NCBI GenBank assembly: GCA_963737425.1
Contig: CAVTSX010000009.1
Location: 62,001 to 126,000, forward strand
Source of the DNA: DASXRA01 sp963737425
Lineage (GTDB): Bacteria; Actinomycetota; Actinomycetes; Mycobacteriales; Jatrophihabitantaceae
Reading direction: 5' to 3'
DNA length: 64,000 bases
Positions 47,193 through 55,443 of the stretch are shown here, in pieces. The notes under the pieces were generated by a model. The model was not told the DNA's origin. It ran no database searches and saw only the letters and a list, made by a program, of their open reading frames with translations. Each line of letters begins with the position of its first letter. Position 1 is the stretch's first letter. A program made the position numbers and the translations under genes.

Positions 47193-48188
47193 ATGGCGAC
47201 CTTCGACGACGAGTTGGCCGCGCTGCTCGCGCTGGACGCGCTCGAGCCCGACGAGCAGGCCGACGCCGAACTGCTCATGGGCACGTTCCCCATCGGACTT
47301 ACCGGCACGAGTGCTGCGCTGGCCGAGACTGTTGCCGCCGACCCGCCTAACGACCTGCGCGCGGCGATGCTCGATCGGGCACTGACCCGGCGACCCGCGG
47401 GTCGACCAGCGGACGGCGCCGCGCCGTGCGATCCGGCCGAAGCCTTCGACCGCACGATCGCTGACCTGTACCAGCTACTGCAAAGCCTCTCCGACGAAGA
47501 GTGGAACGCGCCCGCGCATCCTGAGCACGGCCGGGTCCGCGACCTCGTCGCCCACCTCGTCGGTGTCGAGCGGCTGTCGGTGCGCTGGCTGACGCCCGAG
47601 GGCGATGTGCCCGTGATCCCCGACCATGTGGCCGCGACCCGTCCCGTCGTCGCCGAACTGGCCGACGCCGACCCGCGCGAGGTCGCCCGCCAGTGGCACG
47701 ACGCCGCGCGCACCGTCGAGGCGGCGGCCGCAAGCGGCGATCCCGCCCGTGAGGTCAGCTTCCACGACCTGAGCATGAGCATCACGGGATTCCTCGTCAT
47801 GAGGACCTTCGAGCTGTGGGCGCACGCGATGGACATCGCCGCAGCGACCGGCCGGCCGCTGCTGCGCCTGGACGCCGAGCGGATGGCCGTGCTGTCGAGC
47901 AGGCTGATGGCCGCAGTACCGGACGCCTTGGCCTACCGGCGCAGCACGGCGCCAGGCCGTACCGCGCGGTTCGTGCTGACCGGCGCCGCCGGCGGCTGCT
48001 ACACGGTGCCGCTTTCGCCGGGCGCCGACGCAGGTGAGCCAGATGTCACGATCGTCGCCGATGCACTGGACCTGTGCCGCATCGCCGCCCGCCGCCTACG
48101 TCCGGACGAGTTGGACGCCACGTTCGAGGGCGACCGCCCGCTCGCCGATCTCGTGCTCGCCGGGCTGGACGCCTTCGCTCGGGACTGA
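47193..48188 (+). CDS. Putative anti-sigma factor fused to a maleylpyruvate isomerase-like (MDMPI/DinB) domain
   Basis: A 331-aa soluble protein. Residues 1-65 (DDELAALLALDALEPDEQADAELLM) resemble the helical start of RskA-type anti-sigma factors but lack the HxxxCxxC zinc motif. Residues ~80-330 carry the mycothiol-dependent isomerase fold of actinobacteria (VRDLVAHLVGVERLSVRWL, RTFELWAHAMDIA with a metal-ligand-like His). There is no membrane segment. The ATG follows the sigma stop with no gap, so the two are coupled. I infer a soluble regulator of the sigma factor that senses a thiol or ligand. Confidence 0.8.
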   Translation: MATFDDELAALLALDALEPDEQADAELLMGTFPIGLTGTSAALAETVAADPPNDLRAAMLDRALTRRPAGRPADGAAPCDPAEAFDRTIADLYQLLQSLSDEEWNAPAHPEHGRVRDLVAHLVGVERLSVRWLTPEGDVPVIPDHVAATRPVVAELADADPREVARQWHDAARTVEAAAASGDPAREVSFHDLSMSITGFLVMRTFELWAHAMDIAAATGRPLLRLDAERMAVLSSRLMAAVPDALAYRRSTAPGRTARFVLTGAAGGCYTVPLSPGADAGEPDVTIVADALDLCRIAARRLRPDELDATFEGDRPLADLVLAGLDAFARD

Positions 48189-48247
48189 CCCCCTTGCCGG
48201 TAGGTTTCGCACGCGACGGGACCACTAGTCCCGGCGCAGACCACGAG

Positions 48248-49105
48248 ATGGAGGCTCCGGGCTTGACGGTTCGCCAGGCGACGCAGGGCGACGCGGCGGG
48301 CATCCGAGCAGTGTCGCTGGCCGCCGGAGCGCCTGATCACGACGCAGGAGCAGATGAGAAATACCAGAAATACTTAGCCCTGCTCCTCGCCACCGGCGCG
48401 GTGTGCCTTGCCGACGAGGGCTCGATTCTGGGTTGGGGCGCGACCAGGCCGACACCGCTGCAAGCCGGGCATCCACCGGCATCATTGTTGACGGACCTTT
48501 TCGTCGACCCCGCACACCACGGCAAGGGCATCGGCGCGGCCCTGCTGCGCGCGCTGTGGCCGGCCGCGCCTGATTCGCCCCGCCGTTTCACGTTCGCCTC
48601 CCGGCACGAACACGCCCTACCGCTCTACCTGCGGGCGGGGCTGCGCCCGTCGTGGCCGCTGCTCTACCTGACCGGTACGCCGCAACACCTGCCGCCGTCG
48701 GCGTTTGTCACCGACTTCGCCGACGCGCAGCAGGCCGCGGCGGCAGAGGCGGAGTTGACCGGCCATCGACGAGACGCCGATTACGCCCACTGGACCCGGC
48801 GACGCCTCGCGGTGGGCCTCGTGATTCGCGACCGGCGGCGTGTGCTCGCAGCAGGAGCCGGCGAGCCGGGCCGGTTGCATCACCTCACCGTCGACCCGCA
48901 GCTACCGGCACTCGCCTACGCTGCGCTGTGCAGCGCGCTGTGCAGCCTCGGTTCGACGACCGTCACCGTTTGCCTTCCTGGGACTCATCCGGGCGTCCGG
49001 CCGTTGCTCGACGCGGGATTCCGCATCGCCGATTACGACCTCGCGATGGCCACGGCCGACCTCACGCCGCCGACGATCAATGTGTTCGACCCGGGCCTGG
49101 CCTGA
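48248..49105 (+). CDS. GNAT-family acetyltransferase
   Basis: A 285-aa protein. The first half is a GNAT domain: LTVRQATQGDAAGIRAV, then acetyl-CoA motif LFVDPAHHGKGIGAALLRAL. The second half (LHHLTVDPQ to YDLAMATADL) looks like a second, weaker GNAT-like fold. ATG at 48248 is taken; the TTG at 48263 with GGAGG eight bases upstream is an equally plausible start. Substrate unknown. It lies 59 bases after the anti-sigma-like gene on the same strand. Confidence 0.8.
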   Translation: MEAPGLTVRQATQGDAAGIRAVSLAAGAPDHDAGADEKYQKYLALLLATGAVCLADEGSILGWGATRPTPLQAGHPPASLLTDLFVDPAHHGKGIGAALLRALWPAAPDSPRRFTFASRHEHALPLYLRAGLRPSWPLLYLTGTPQHLPPSAFVTDFADAQQAAAAEAELTGHRRDADYAHWTRRRLAVGLVIRDRRRVLAAGAGEPGRLHHLTVDPQLPALAYAALCSALCSLGSTTVTVCLPGTHPGVRPLLDAGFRIADYDLAMATADLTPPTINVFDPGLA

Positions 49106-49128
49106 CCTGCGCGCGGCGGGCCCAGCCG

Positions 49129-50067
49129 TCAGGTTCCGCCGCTCGCCACCGGTTCGGCCTGTTCGGCCCGGACGAATTTGACGATCTCTGTTGCGAGTTC
49201 CGGGCCGGCGTCCTCCTGCAGGAAGTGGCCCGCGTCCTTGATGACCGGGTGCTCGCGCCCGCGCGCTCCGGCGAGCGCGCCGACGAGAATGGGCCGCATC
49301 GGCCCGGTGATCGGGTCGCAGTCGCTGAAGGCGATCAGCGCCGGTGTGGGTGCGGCGGCCAGGATCGTCCAGGCCGCGCGGTTGGCGGCGCTGGCCGGAT
49401 CGTCCGGCGAGGTCGGGACGAGCCCCGGCATCGCGCGGGGACCGGCGGCGTACGAGTCGTCCGGGAACGGCGCGTCATAGCCGGCCCGGACGTCGTCGGG
49501 CAGCGTGCGCCGGCAGCCGGATTGGACGAACCGGCTCACATCCAGCACGGGCGCCGACTGGACGGCTCGGCGGAAGGCGTGCCAGATGTCAGGCATCGGA
49601 TGATCGCCGGTGGGCAGGCCGGTATTGGCGGCAACGATGCGCGCGACACGATCCGGGTGCTCCGCGGCGAGGCGCAGTCCGATCAAACCGCCCCAATCCT
49701 GACCGACCAGCGTGACGCCACGAAGGTTGAGGACGTCGAACACGAGCGCGCGCACCCACTCGACGTGCCGGGCGTAGCTGTGGTCAGCCTGGGCAGAAGG
49801 CTTGTCCGACCGGCCGAATCCGACCAGATCAGGGGCGATCGCGCGCAGTCCGGCCCCGGCCAGCACGGGGATCATCGTCCGATACAGAAACGACCAGGAC
49901 GGCTCGCCGTGCAGCAGCAACACCGGCTCGCCGTCGGCGGGCCCGTCCTCGACCCATGCCATGCGCACCGTCTCGCCGTCGGGAGCAGGGAGCGACGCGT
50001 AGTGCGGCGGGTAGGCGAACCCGGGTAGGTCGGCAAAGCGCTCATCCGGTGTACGCAGCAACTGCAT
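49129..50067 (-). CDS. Haloalkane dehalogenase-like alpha/beta hydrolase
   Basis: A 312-aa protein of the HLD-I type. Glu55 (HGEPSWSF), nucleophile Asp124 and halide-binding Trp125 (VGQDWGG), an acid near SDCDPITG and the catalytic His in GHFLQED are present. The numbering of Asp124/Trp125 equals that of DhlA. It may cleave carbon-halogen bonds, although many such sequences have other or unknown substrates. ATG at 50067 has GGGAG eight bases upstream; the GTG at 50076 has none. Confidence 0.87.
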   Translation of the reverse strand: MQLLRTPDERFADLPGFAYPPHYASLPAPDGETVRMAWVEDGPADGEPVLLLHGEPSWSFLYRTMIPVLAGAGLRAIAPDLVGFGRSDKPSAQADHSYARHVEWVRALVFDVLNLRGVTLVGQDWGGLIGLRLAAEHPDRVARIVAANTGLPTGDHPMPDIWHAFRRAVQSAPVLDVSRFVQSGCRRTLPDDVRAGYDAPFPDDSYAAGPRAMPGLVPTSPDDPASAANRAAWTILAAAPTPALIAFSDCDPITGPMRPILVGALAGARGREHPVIKDAGHFLQEDAGPELATEIVKFVRAEQAEPVASGGT

Positions 50068-50121
50068 GCAAGACACTCCCGAGACGGCTGTCGATCACAC
50101 GAGCCAAACGATAGTCGGAGC

Positions 50122-50140
50122 CGGCGCCCGTCAGGCGCCG
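50122..50140 (-). terminator. Hairpin at the end of the alpha/beta hydrolase gene
   Basis: CGGCGCC-CGTCA-GGCGCCG, seven pairs. It spans the stop codon at 50131. Confidence 0.35.
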
Positions 50141-51012
50141 TGGATGAACTCGAGTACGAGCGGGCCGGCAATGCCGCGGAACTCATGAAAGTAGGCGTGC
50201 CGCGCACCATCAATCAGGTGCATCCGGGCATTGGGTATCCGATCGGCGAGTAGCGCCGCGTTGGCACTTGGGTTGAGCGCGTCGTCGGCGCCATGCACCA
50301 CGAGGGTCGGCGCCGTAATGGATTGCAGGGCATCCCACGCGTCGTGCTGATTGCTGGCCACCAGATGCCCGCGACGGGCGTGCGCGGGCATACGGGCGTC
50401 GCCGAGCACCGGGTACGGTCCCGGATTCGCGGCGAGCCACGCAGGCGTATACATCAGTTCGAGCAGGACATTCCTGACTCGCGTCGGATCGGGCTCGGTC
50501 AGCGCCCGGCGAATCGTCGCGCTTCGCTCGATGCTGTGCGGCCCGCCGGGTGAGGTGCAGCCGAGCACGAGGCTGCGCACCCGGCTGGCGTGGCGCGCGG
50601 CAATCCATTGGGCCACCCGGCCACCCATCGACGTGCCGTAGACGTCAGCCTGCTCGATATCCAGTGCATCGAGCACCGCAACCACGTCCTGCGCGAACCC
50701 TTCGGTGCTGTAGGGCCCATCTGGCTTGTCGCTGGCCCCGGTGCCCCGGTAGTCGAGGGTGATCGTGCGATGCGTCGAGTGGAAGTCGGCGCGCACCGGA
50801 TCCCACCAGTGATGGTTGTTCGCCTGGCCCGCCAGCAGGAGCAGCGGCCTGCCGTGACCTTGCACCTGATATGCGATACGAGTCCCGTCCGACGATTCGG
50901 CGTATTCCACCCGCGAGCTCACCGACGGGCGGGACGAACAAGGCGACAGTTCATAGTCATCGCCGGCAATCCTGCCAGGCCACGCATCGTGCCTGTCGCC
51001 CAGAACCGTCAC
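50131..51012 (-). CDS. Alpha/beta hydrolase
   Basis: A 293-aa protein with an oxyanion region LLLLAGQANNHHWW, nucleophile Ser in GTSMGG, acid Asp in HGADDALN and catalytic His in GARHAYF. It resembles 3-oxoadipate enol-lactonase-like and other small esterases; substrate unknown. The frame begins at GTG 51012, but the fold starts at RVEYAESSDGTRIAY, so GTG at 50922 is an alternative start. Confidence 0.83.
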   Translation of the reverse strand: MTVLGDRHDAWPGRIAGDDYELSPCSSRPSVSSRVEYAESSDGTRIAYQVQGHGRPLLLLAGQANNHHWWDPVRADFHSTHRTITLDYRGTGASDKPDGPYSTEGFAQDVVAVLDALDIEQADVYGTSMGGRVAQWIAARHASRVRSLVLGCTSPGGPHSIERSATIRRALTEPDPTRVRNVLLELMYTPAWLAANPGPYPVLGDARMPAHARRGHLVASNQHDAWDALQSITAPTLVVHGADDALNPSANAALLADRIPNARMHLIDGARHAYFHEFRGIAGPLVLEFIHGA

Positions 51013-51126
51013 GCCGCCCTGACCTTCAGCGGCGCTAACCCCCGGCCGCTCGCCACCTGGCGATTGGCCTCGGGCAAACGGGAGCGGTGAATCTCACCAG
51101 CACCTCGTAGCCCAACAGCGTTGACC

Positions 51127-51160
51127 GGGCTGGTGGCGTCGAACCTGACGCCACCAGCCC
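51127..51160 (-). terminator. Strong hairpin after the methyltransferase gene
   Basis: GGGCTGGTGGCGTC (51127-51140) and GACGCCACCAGCCC (51147-51160) form a perfect 14-base stem with a 6-base loop, four bases beyond the methyltransferase stop. Confidence 0.65.
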
Positions 51161-51164
51161 TTTG

Positions 51165-51977
51165 TCATTCGGTCTGCGGTACGAGCCGCGCTCGCATCTG
51201 CATGAAATCGACTCGGTGCGTGGTGCCGGTGATCGCGGAATACGCGGTGACGACATCGGCGACAAAGCCGTCCGCCGCTCCGTTATCGGGCAGCCGGGAC
51301 GTCCACGCGTCGAAGCCGACCCGGCACCAGCGGGTGAACGCCACGCGGTTGCCGAAGTCCCAACTTCGGTCCTTGACCTCGACGTCCACCGGCACCAGTC
51401 GCGCCGTGGCGGCGATCGCGGCATAGCGCGCCGGATCAACATGCACGAACGGCGCCTCGAAACCGGCGAAATACGCCCGCCACGATGGGCTGACGGCAAC
51501 CTGCATCGCCACCTGTTCCAGGCTCGGGCGCTCGCCGTGGCACACGAACTGCAACAACGCCCATCCGGATTCGCGCATCGCGTCCCGGATCCGCGTCAAC
51601 GCCCCGCGCTGATCCAGTACCCAGTGCAGGGCGTTGAACGAGACGACGGCGTCGAACTCGCCCCTGAAGCCCATCGTGAGTACGTCGCCGACCTCGAATC
51701 GCAGTCGGGCCGGCGCCTCGCCGGTCAGGCTCAGGGCGGTCTGCACCATTCGTGGCGACGGATCGATGCCGATGATCGAGCCCTCGGGCAGCTGATCGGC
51801 AATCGCCGCGGTGATCCGGCCGTCGCCGCAGCCGACATCCAGCACCCGCTCGTTGCCGTCCATCGAGATTCCCGCCAGCGACTGCGTCGCCAGCCATTGC
51901 TGCAGATCGCTAACGTGCCGGTACGCGCGCCCGTCCCAGTCAGCCACAGCTCCATGATGACCCTGCGTGCGCGTCAT
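51165..51977 (-). CDS. SAM-dependent methyltransferase
   Basis: A 270-aa class I methyltransferase. Motif I VLDVGCGDGRITAAIA, the acidic residue in IIGIDPSPRMV and the motif VVSFNALHWVLDQ are intact. The HWV segment and length are reminiscent of trans-aconitate methyltransferases, but the substrate is open. ATG at 51977 (MTRTQGHHG) is taken; GTG at 51947 is possible. Divergent from the PNPOx-like gene. Confidence 0.86.
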   Translation of the reverse strand: MTRTQGHHGAVADWDGRAYRHVSDLQQWLATQSLAGISMDGNERVLDVGCGDGRITAAIADQLPEGSIIGIDPSPRMVQTALSLTGEAPARLRFEVGDVLTMGFRGEFDAVVSFNALHWVLDQRGALTRIRDAMRESGWALLQFVCHGERPSLEQVAMQVAVSPSWRAYFAGFEAPFVHVDPARYAAIAATARLVPVDVEVKDRSWDFGNRVAFTRWCRVGFDAWTSRLPDNGAADGFVADVVTAYSAITGTTHRVDFMQMRARLVPQTE

Positions 51978-52079
51978 CGCGCATGAGCGACTCGTCGACG
52001 GCGCCGTCCGCAATGGACGATGCCGTTTGAGGACGTCCGCCCCTACGCATTCGGCCGCACATCTGCGCACACTGCATTC

Positions 52080-52538
52080 ATGGGGACAAGTTCAGCCGCT
52101 AACGTGACGGCTCTCGATGCCGAGACGTGTCTGGATCTGCTGCGATCCGAGGAGGTCGGCCGCGTCGTCGTCTGCATTGCCGGCGAGCCGGAGATCTTCC
52201 CGATCAACTATGCCCTTGACGCCGGCACGGTCGTGTTCCGCTCAGCCGAGGGAACCAAGCTCTCGGCCGTATTCGTAAGCGACCATGTCGCATTCGAAGC
52301 GGATGGTTACGACGCGGACAGTGGCGACGCCTGGAGCGTCGTCCTCAAGGGCACGGCCGAGGAAATCCCGATGTACGACGCCGCGGACGACGAGGCGTTC
52401 TGGCTCTTCCCGTGGAGCGACACCGTGAAGGCGCGTTTCGTGCGCCTGATCCCGACTCAGATCTCGGGGCGGCGGTTCCACGTGGTTCGCACCCGCCCCA
52501 GCCCCGATCGCCCGAGCCAGGCCGACGCCTCGAACTAG
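52080..52538 (+). CDS. Pyridoxamine 5'-phosphate oxidase-like flavin-binding protein
   Basis: A 152-aa split-barrel protein: LDLLRSEEVGRVVVCIAGEPEIFPINYALD is the usual start of the actinobacterial PNPOx-like/nitroimidazole reductase group that binds FMN or F420. The ATG at 52080 has no ribosome binding site, so a leaderless mRNA is possible. Several such genes belong to hypoxia regulons in actinobacteria, but I see no DosR-like box here. Its stop lies inside a long hairpin. Confidence 0.82.
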   Translation: MGTSSAANVTALDAETCLDLLRSEEVGRVVVCIAGEPEIFPINYALDAGTVVFRSAEGTKLSAVFVSDHVAFEADGYDADSGDAWSVVLKGTAEEIPMYDAADDEAFWLFPWSDTVKARFVRLIPTQISGRRFHVVRTRPSPDRPSQADASN

Positions 52539-52593
52539 GGCACGTTGCTAAACCCCTGCCCGTCGCGAGCGGGGGTTTGGCAACGTGCCCTAG
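52535..52593. terminator. Long hairpin after the PNPOx-like gene
   Basis: The arms 52535-52556 and 52572-52593 pair over 22 positions with one G-T wobble and a ~15-base loop. The left arm contains the stop codon. It probably ends transcription from both convergent genes. Confidence 0.65.
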
Positions 52594-52668
52594 GGCCACC
52601 CCGGGCCGTTGACGCGGTCCGGCTGGGTCCGGCACGGATGCGGCGCTCCCGGACTTCCCGTCGGATCT

Positions 52669-52720
52669 TGATCATCTCTGCTGGATCTGCCGTGACTCGC
52701 GGCTTCACCAGAGATGATCA
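52669..52720. repeat. Second inverted repeat in the convergent gap
   Basis: TGATCATCTCTG (52669-52680) and CAGAGATGATCA (52709-52720) are perfectly complementary across 28 bases, with an inner CTGG/CC remnant. It could be a back-up terminator or a small mobile palindrome. Confidence 0.55.
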
Positions 52721-52775
52721 CTGGCGTGACAGCCCGGACGCCGGTGGCCGGACTGCAAACGATCTACGGCTCGCA

Positions 52776-54767
52776 CTAGACGCGCCGCGTGACGTGCAGC
52801 AGGTACGCCTTGCGGTTGAGCGGATTGTGATCCGACCGTGCTCGCGCCGGGGTGGCGCCACGAACCTCCTGGTAGCGCTCGAACCGGGATTCCAGCACGC
52901 CTTCCCCGTGGGTCAGCGACGGCAGCAGTTGCTGAAGTTCGTGTACGCGCGTCGCGGGGATCTCGCCCTCCAGCAGGTAGGACGAACCCTGCATCGCCGA
53001 GGAATGTGGAACGGCCTGCAGCCGCGCCAGCGCGGGCAGCGTCTGCGCGAACGAGTCTGCCGGGATCTCGAGGCGGAAGCGATGGATGGGCTCGGACACC
53101 ACCGTGCCGGCCCGTCGCAGCGCGGCCATCAGCACCAGCGGGGTGAGGTTGCGGAAGTCCCCGGCCGTACTCGACATGCTGGCGTCGAACGTGCCGTGGG
53201 CGTGGCTTTGCCGTGCGTAGTAGCCAGAATGGGTCATGGTCACCGTGCAGTCGATGACCTGCCATCCGTAGATCCCTTGCTGCAGCGTCTCTTTCACCGT
53301 TTCCTCGACCGCCTTGAAGAACGCGGGCGGCATCGACCCGAGTTCTACGCCCAGCCGGAACTCGACACCGGTGCCGATCGGAGCAGGCTCGACGCGCAGG
53401 CCGACAGTCGCAAGAAACGGATTCGGCTCCTTGCTGATCAGCTCGAACGCTGCACCCGTACCGGCCGGCCGCTCGATGCAAATTGTCGTCGTCTCGCGGA
53501 ACGTTACGTCGATGCCGAACTCGTTCGCGAGGGTTGCCTGGATGACCTCCTTCTGCACCTCGCCGTAGAGCGAGACGGAGACCTCGCGGCGAATGCGGTC
53601 CTGCCGCAGGTTGATCAGCGGGTCCTGCTCGGCCAGCTGGGTCAGAGCGACCTGGAGCGCGCCCTTGTCGGCGCGACGGCAGGGCACGACGATCGTTTCC
53701 AGCGTCGGCGGGGAGAAATAGCTGCCGTGCGGGCACGTCGACCGCGGCTCGCCTATCGCGTCGCCGATCTGGATTCCACCGAGACCCCAGAGCCTGCCGA
53801 TCTGGCCCGCGACGACCGATGAGCGCCGGACGGCCGAGCCGCCGTCGAACACGTCGATCGCGGTGAGCTTCTCCTGCTTGTCCCGGTGCGAATGCACCCG
53901 ATCTCGCACCCGGATCGTTCCGGAGAACATCCGGACGTAGGCAATCTTCTCGCCGGCCGGACCGCGTTCGACCTTGAAGACCGTGCCCGAGGCCGGCTCG
54001 TCGACATCGCCTTTCGCCGCAGGAAGAAGCTCTCGGATACCGGCAATGAGCGCGTTAACACCCGCGCCGGTGATGGCCGATCCGAAGAACACCGGATGCA
54101 CCAATCCGAGCCTCGCCTGCGCGACCAACTCATCGCGGAGTTGCCCGCAGGAGACGGTCGTGTCGTCGTCGACGATCGCGGCGAGCAGGGCATCGTTGTG
54201 ATCGGTAACCAGATCGGCCAGCCGGGCGCAGAATTCCGGGTCGTCCGCGTCCTCTGGCGTGAACTGCGCGCAGCGGGTACCGAGGCTCGTCGGCGCGCCC
54301 ATCGCCACGATCGACGACGTCAGTTTCTGCCGGATGCCCTGCAAGACGCGCTCGTATCCCGCACCACGGCGGTCGATCTTGTTGACGAAGATGAGGGTTG
54401 GGATGTGCAGTCGTTGCAGCGTTCGCATCAGCACTCGGGTCTGCGCCTGCACGCCTTCCACCGCTGAGATCACCAGTACGGCGCCGTCGAGAACGCTCAG
54501 CACCCGCTCCACCTCCGCGATGAAATCCGGGTGGCCGGGTGTGTCGATCAGGTTGACCGCGACGTCGCCGACGACGAACGACGCGACCGCCGACTTGATC
54601 GTTATGCCCCGCTGGCGTTCCAGTGCCAGCGAGTCGGTACGGGTATTGCCGTCATCGACACTGCCGATCTCGTCGATGGCTCCGGCGGCGTAGAGCAGCC
54701 GCTCGGTCAGGCTTGTCTTGCCGGCGTCAACATGCGCCAGGATCCCCAAGTTCAATGTTCTCGACAC
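52776..54767 (-). CDS. TetM/OtrA-type ribosomal protection GTPase
   Basis: A 663-aa EF-G-like translational GTPase. G1 AHVDAGKT (residues 11-18), the RGITI switch, G3 DTPGH, G4 NKID and G5 GSAI are intact, followed by EF-G-like domains II-V. Length and closing motifs (HSGYYARQSHAHG) match the tetracycline ribosomal protection family, of which OtrA of Streptomyces is the nearest type, rather than housekeeping EF-G (~700 aa). It would dislodge a drug from the ribosome. GTG at 54767 has AGAGGA eight bases upstream, and that site sits in the loop of an inverted repeat. Divergent from a MarR-MFS pair, so the three probably form one resistance module. Actual resistance is not shown. Confidence 0.85.
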   Translation of the reverse strand: MSRTLNLGILAHVDAGKTSLTERLLYAAGAIDEIGSVDDGNTRTDSLALERQRGITIKSAVASFVVGDVAVNLIDTPGHPDFIAEVERVLSVLDGAVLVISAVEGVQAQTRVLMRTLQRLHIPTLIFVNKIDRRGAGYERVLQGIRQKLTSSIVAMGAPTSLGTRCAQFTPEDADDPEFCARLADLVTDHNDALLAAIVDDDTTVSCGQLRDELVAQARLGLVHPVFFGSAITGAGVNALIAGIRELLPAAKGDVDEPASGTVFKVERGPAGEKIAYVRMFSGTIRVRDRVHSHRDKQEKLTAIDVFDGGSAVRRSSVVAGQIGRLWGLGGIQIGDAIGEPRSTCPHGSYFSPPTLETIVVPCRRADKGALQVALTQLAEQDPLINLRQDRIRREVSVSLYGEVQKEVIQATLANEFGIDVTFRETTTICIERPAGTGAAFELISKEPNPFLATVGLRVEPAPIGTGVEFRLGVELGSMPPAFFKAVEETVKETLQQGIYGWQVIDCTVTMTHSGYYARQSHAHGTFDASMSSTAGDFRNLTPLVLMAALRRAGTVVSEPIHRFRLEIPADSFAQTLPALARLQAVPHSSAMQGSSYLLEGEIPATRVHELQQLLPSLTHGEGVLESRFERYQEVRGATPARARSDHNPLNRKAYLLHVTRRV

Positions 54768-54770
54768 GCG

Positions 54771-54787
54771 CTATGTCCTCTACATAG
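54771..54787 (-). promoter_or_regulatory. Inverted repeat that holds the ribosome binding site of the GTPase gene
   Basis: CTATGT-AGAGG-ACATAG on the minus strand. The loop is the Shine-Dalgarno sequence itself. It may control ribosome access or bind a regulator. Confidence 0.45.
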
Positions 54788-54917
54788 GTGGCAACTCTTA
54801 CCTGTGTGGACATGAACGCAGCGCGCATCTCACTCTCCTGACTCGATCGGCTCTGTGCAGTGCAGCAGACGGCCACCGCGGACGGCAACCGATTTCCGCG
54901 GGTTTCCGCAACAACGA

Positions 54918-54937
54918 CAGTGCTTATATAAGTGCTG
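54918..54937. promoter_or_regulatory. MarR-like operator
   Basis: CAGTGCTTATATAAGTGCTG: perfect core CTTATATAAG with CAG/CTG ends, 16 of 20 positions symmetrical. It ends 14 bases before the GTG of the MarR gene and is far more AT-rich than its surroundings. It likely overlaps the promoter. Confidence 0.7.
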
Positions 54938-54951
54938 TTACGATCATCGTC

Positions 54952-55443
54952 GTGAGCAACGACGACCCGACCGAGCAGAGCCTCTGGCGGCCATTGCGGC
55001 TACTTCAGGCGGCCATGGACGCCGAGATCGCCCAGCTCTACGCCGAGGCGGGAATCGGCGGCATGAAGTCGAGCTACGTGATGGAGCTTCTCCGGCTCAA
55101 CGCCCGTGGCCCGATGACGATCAGCGAGCTGGCAGCGTCGGTGCAGCGCACGCATTCCGCTATGAGCCAGAAGGTGGCGGCCATGCGCGCCGCCGGATTG
55201 GTGCGCACCTCGCCCGGCACCGACGCGCGCAGCAAGAAGGTCGCGCTCACGGCCAAAGCCCGGCGAGTCGTGCGCCGCCTGGCCGCAGAGTGGCGGGCTA
55301 CTGAAGCCGCAGTCGCCGAGATCGAGGCGGAGATCCCCTACCCGCTCAGCCAGGTGGTCATCGACATCGAGGCAGTGCTGCGACGCAAGAGCTTTCATGA
55401 CCGGATCGCCGAGAAGCTCGCCGCGGACGATGCATGGCGGTGA
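54952..55443 (+). CDS. MarR-family transcriptional regulator
   Basis: A 163-aa protein with the MarR winged helix: MTISELAASVQRTHSAMSQKVAAMRAAGLVRTSPGTDARSKKVALTAKARRVV. GTG at 54952 (VSNDDPTEQ) is taken; the frame is open further upstream but crosses the operator. The gene overlaps the MFS gene by ten bases. It probably represses its own operon and perhaps the divergent GTPase gene until a drug binds. Confidence 0.88.
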   Translation: MSNDDPTEQSLWRPLRLLQAAMDAEIAQLYAEAGIGGMKSSYVMELLRLNARGPMTISELAASVQRTHSAMSQKVAAMRAAGLVRTSPGTDARSKKVALTAKARRVVRRLAAEWRATEAAVAEIEAEIPYPLSQVVIDIEAVLRRKSFHDRIAEKLAADDAWR

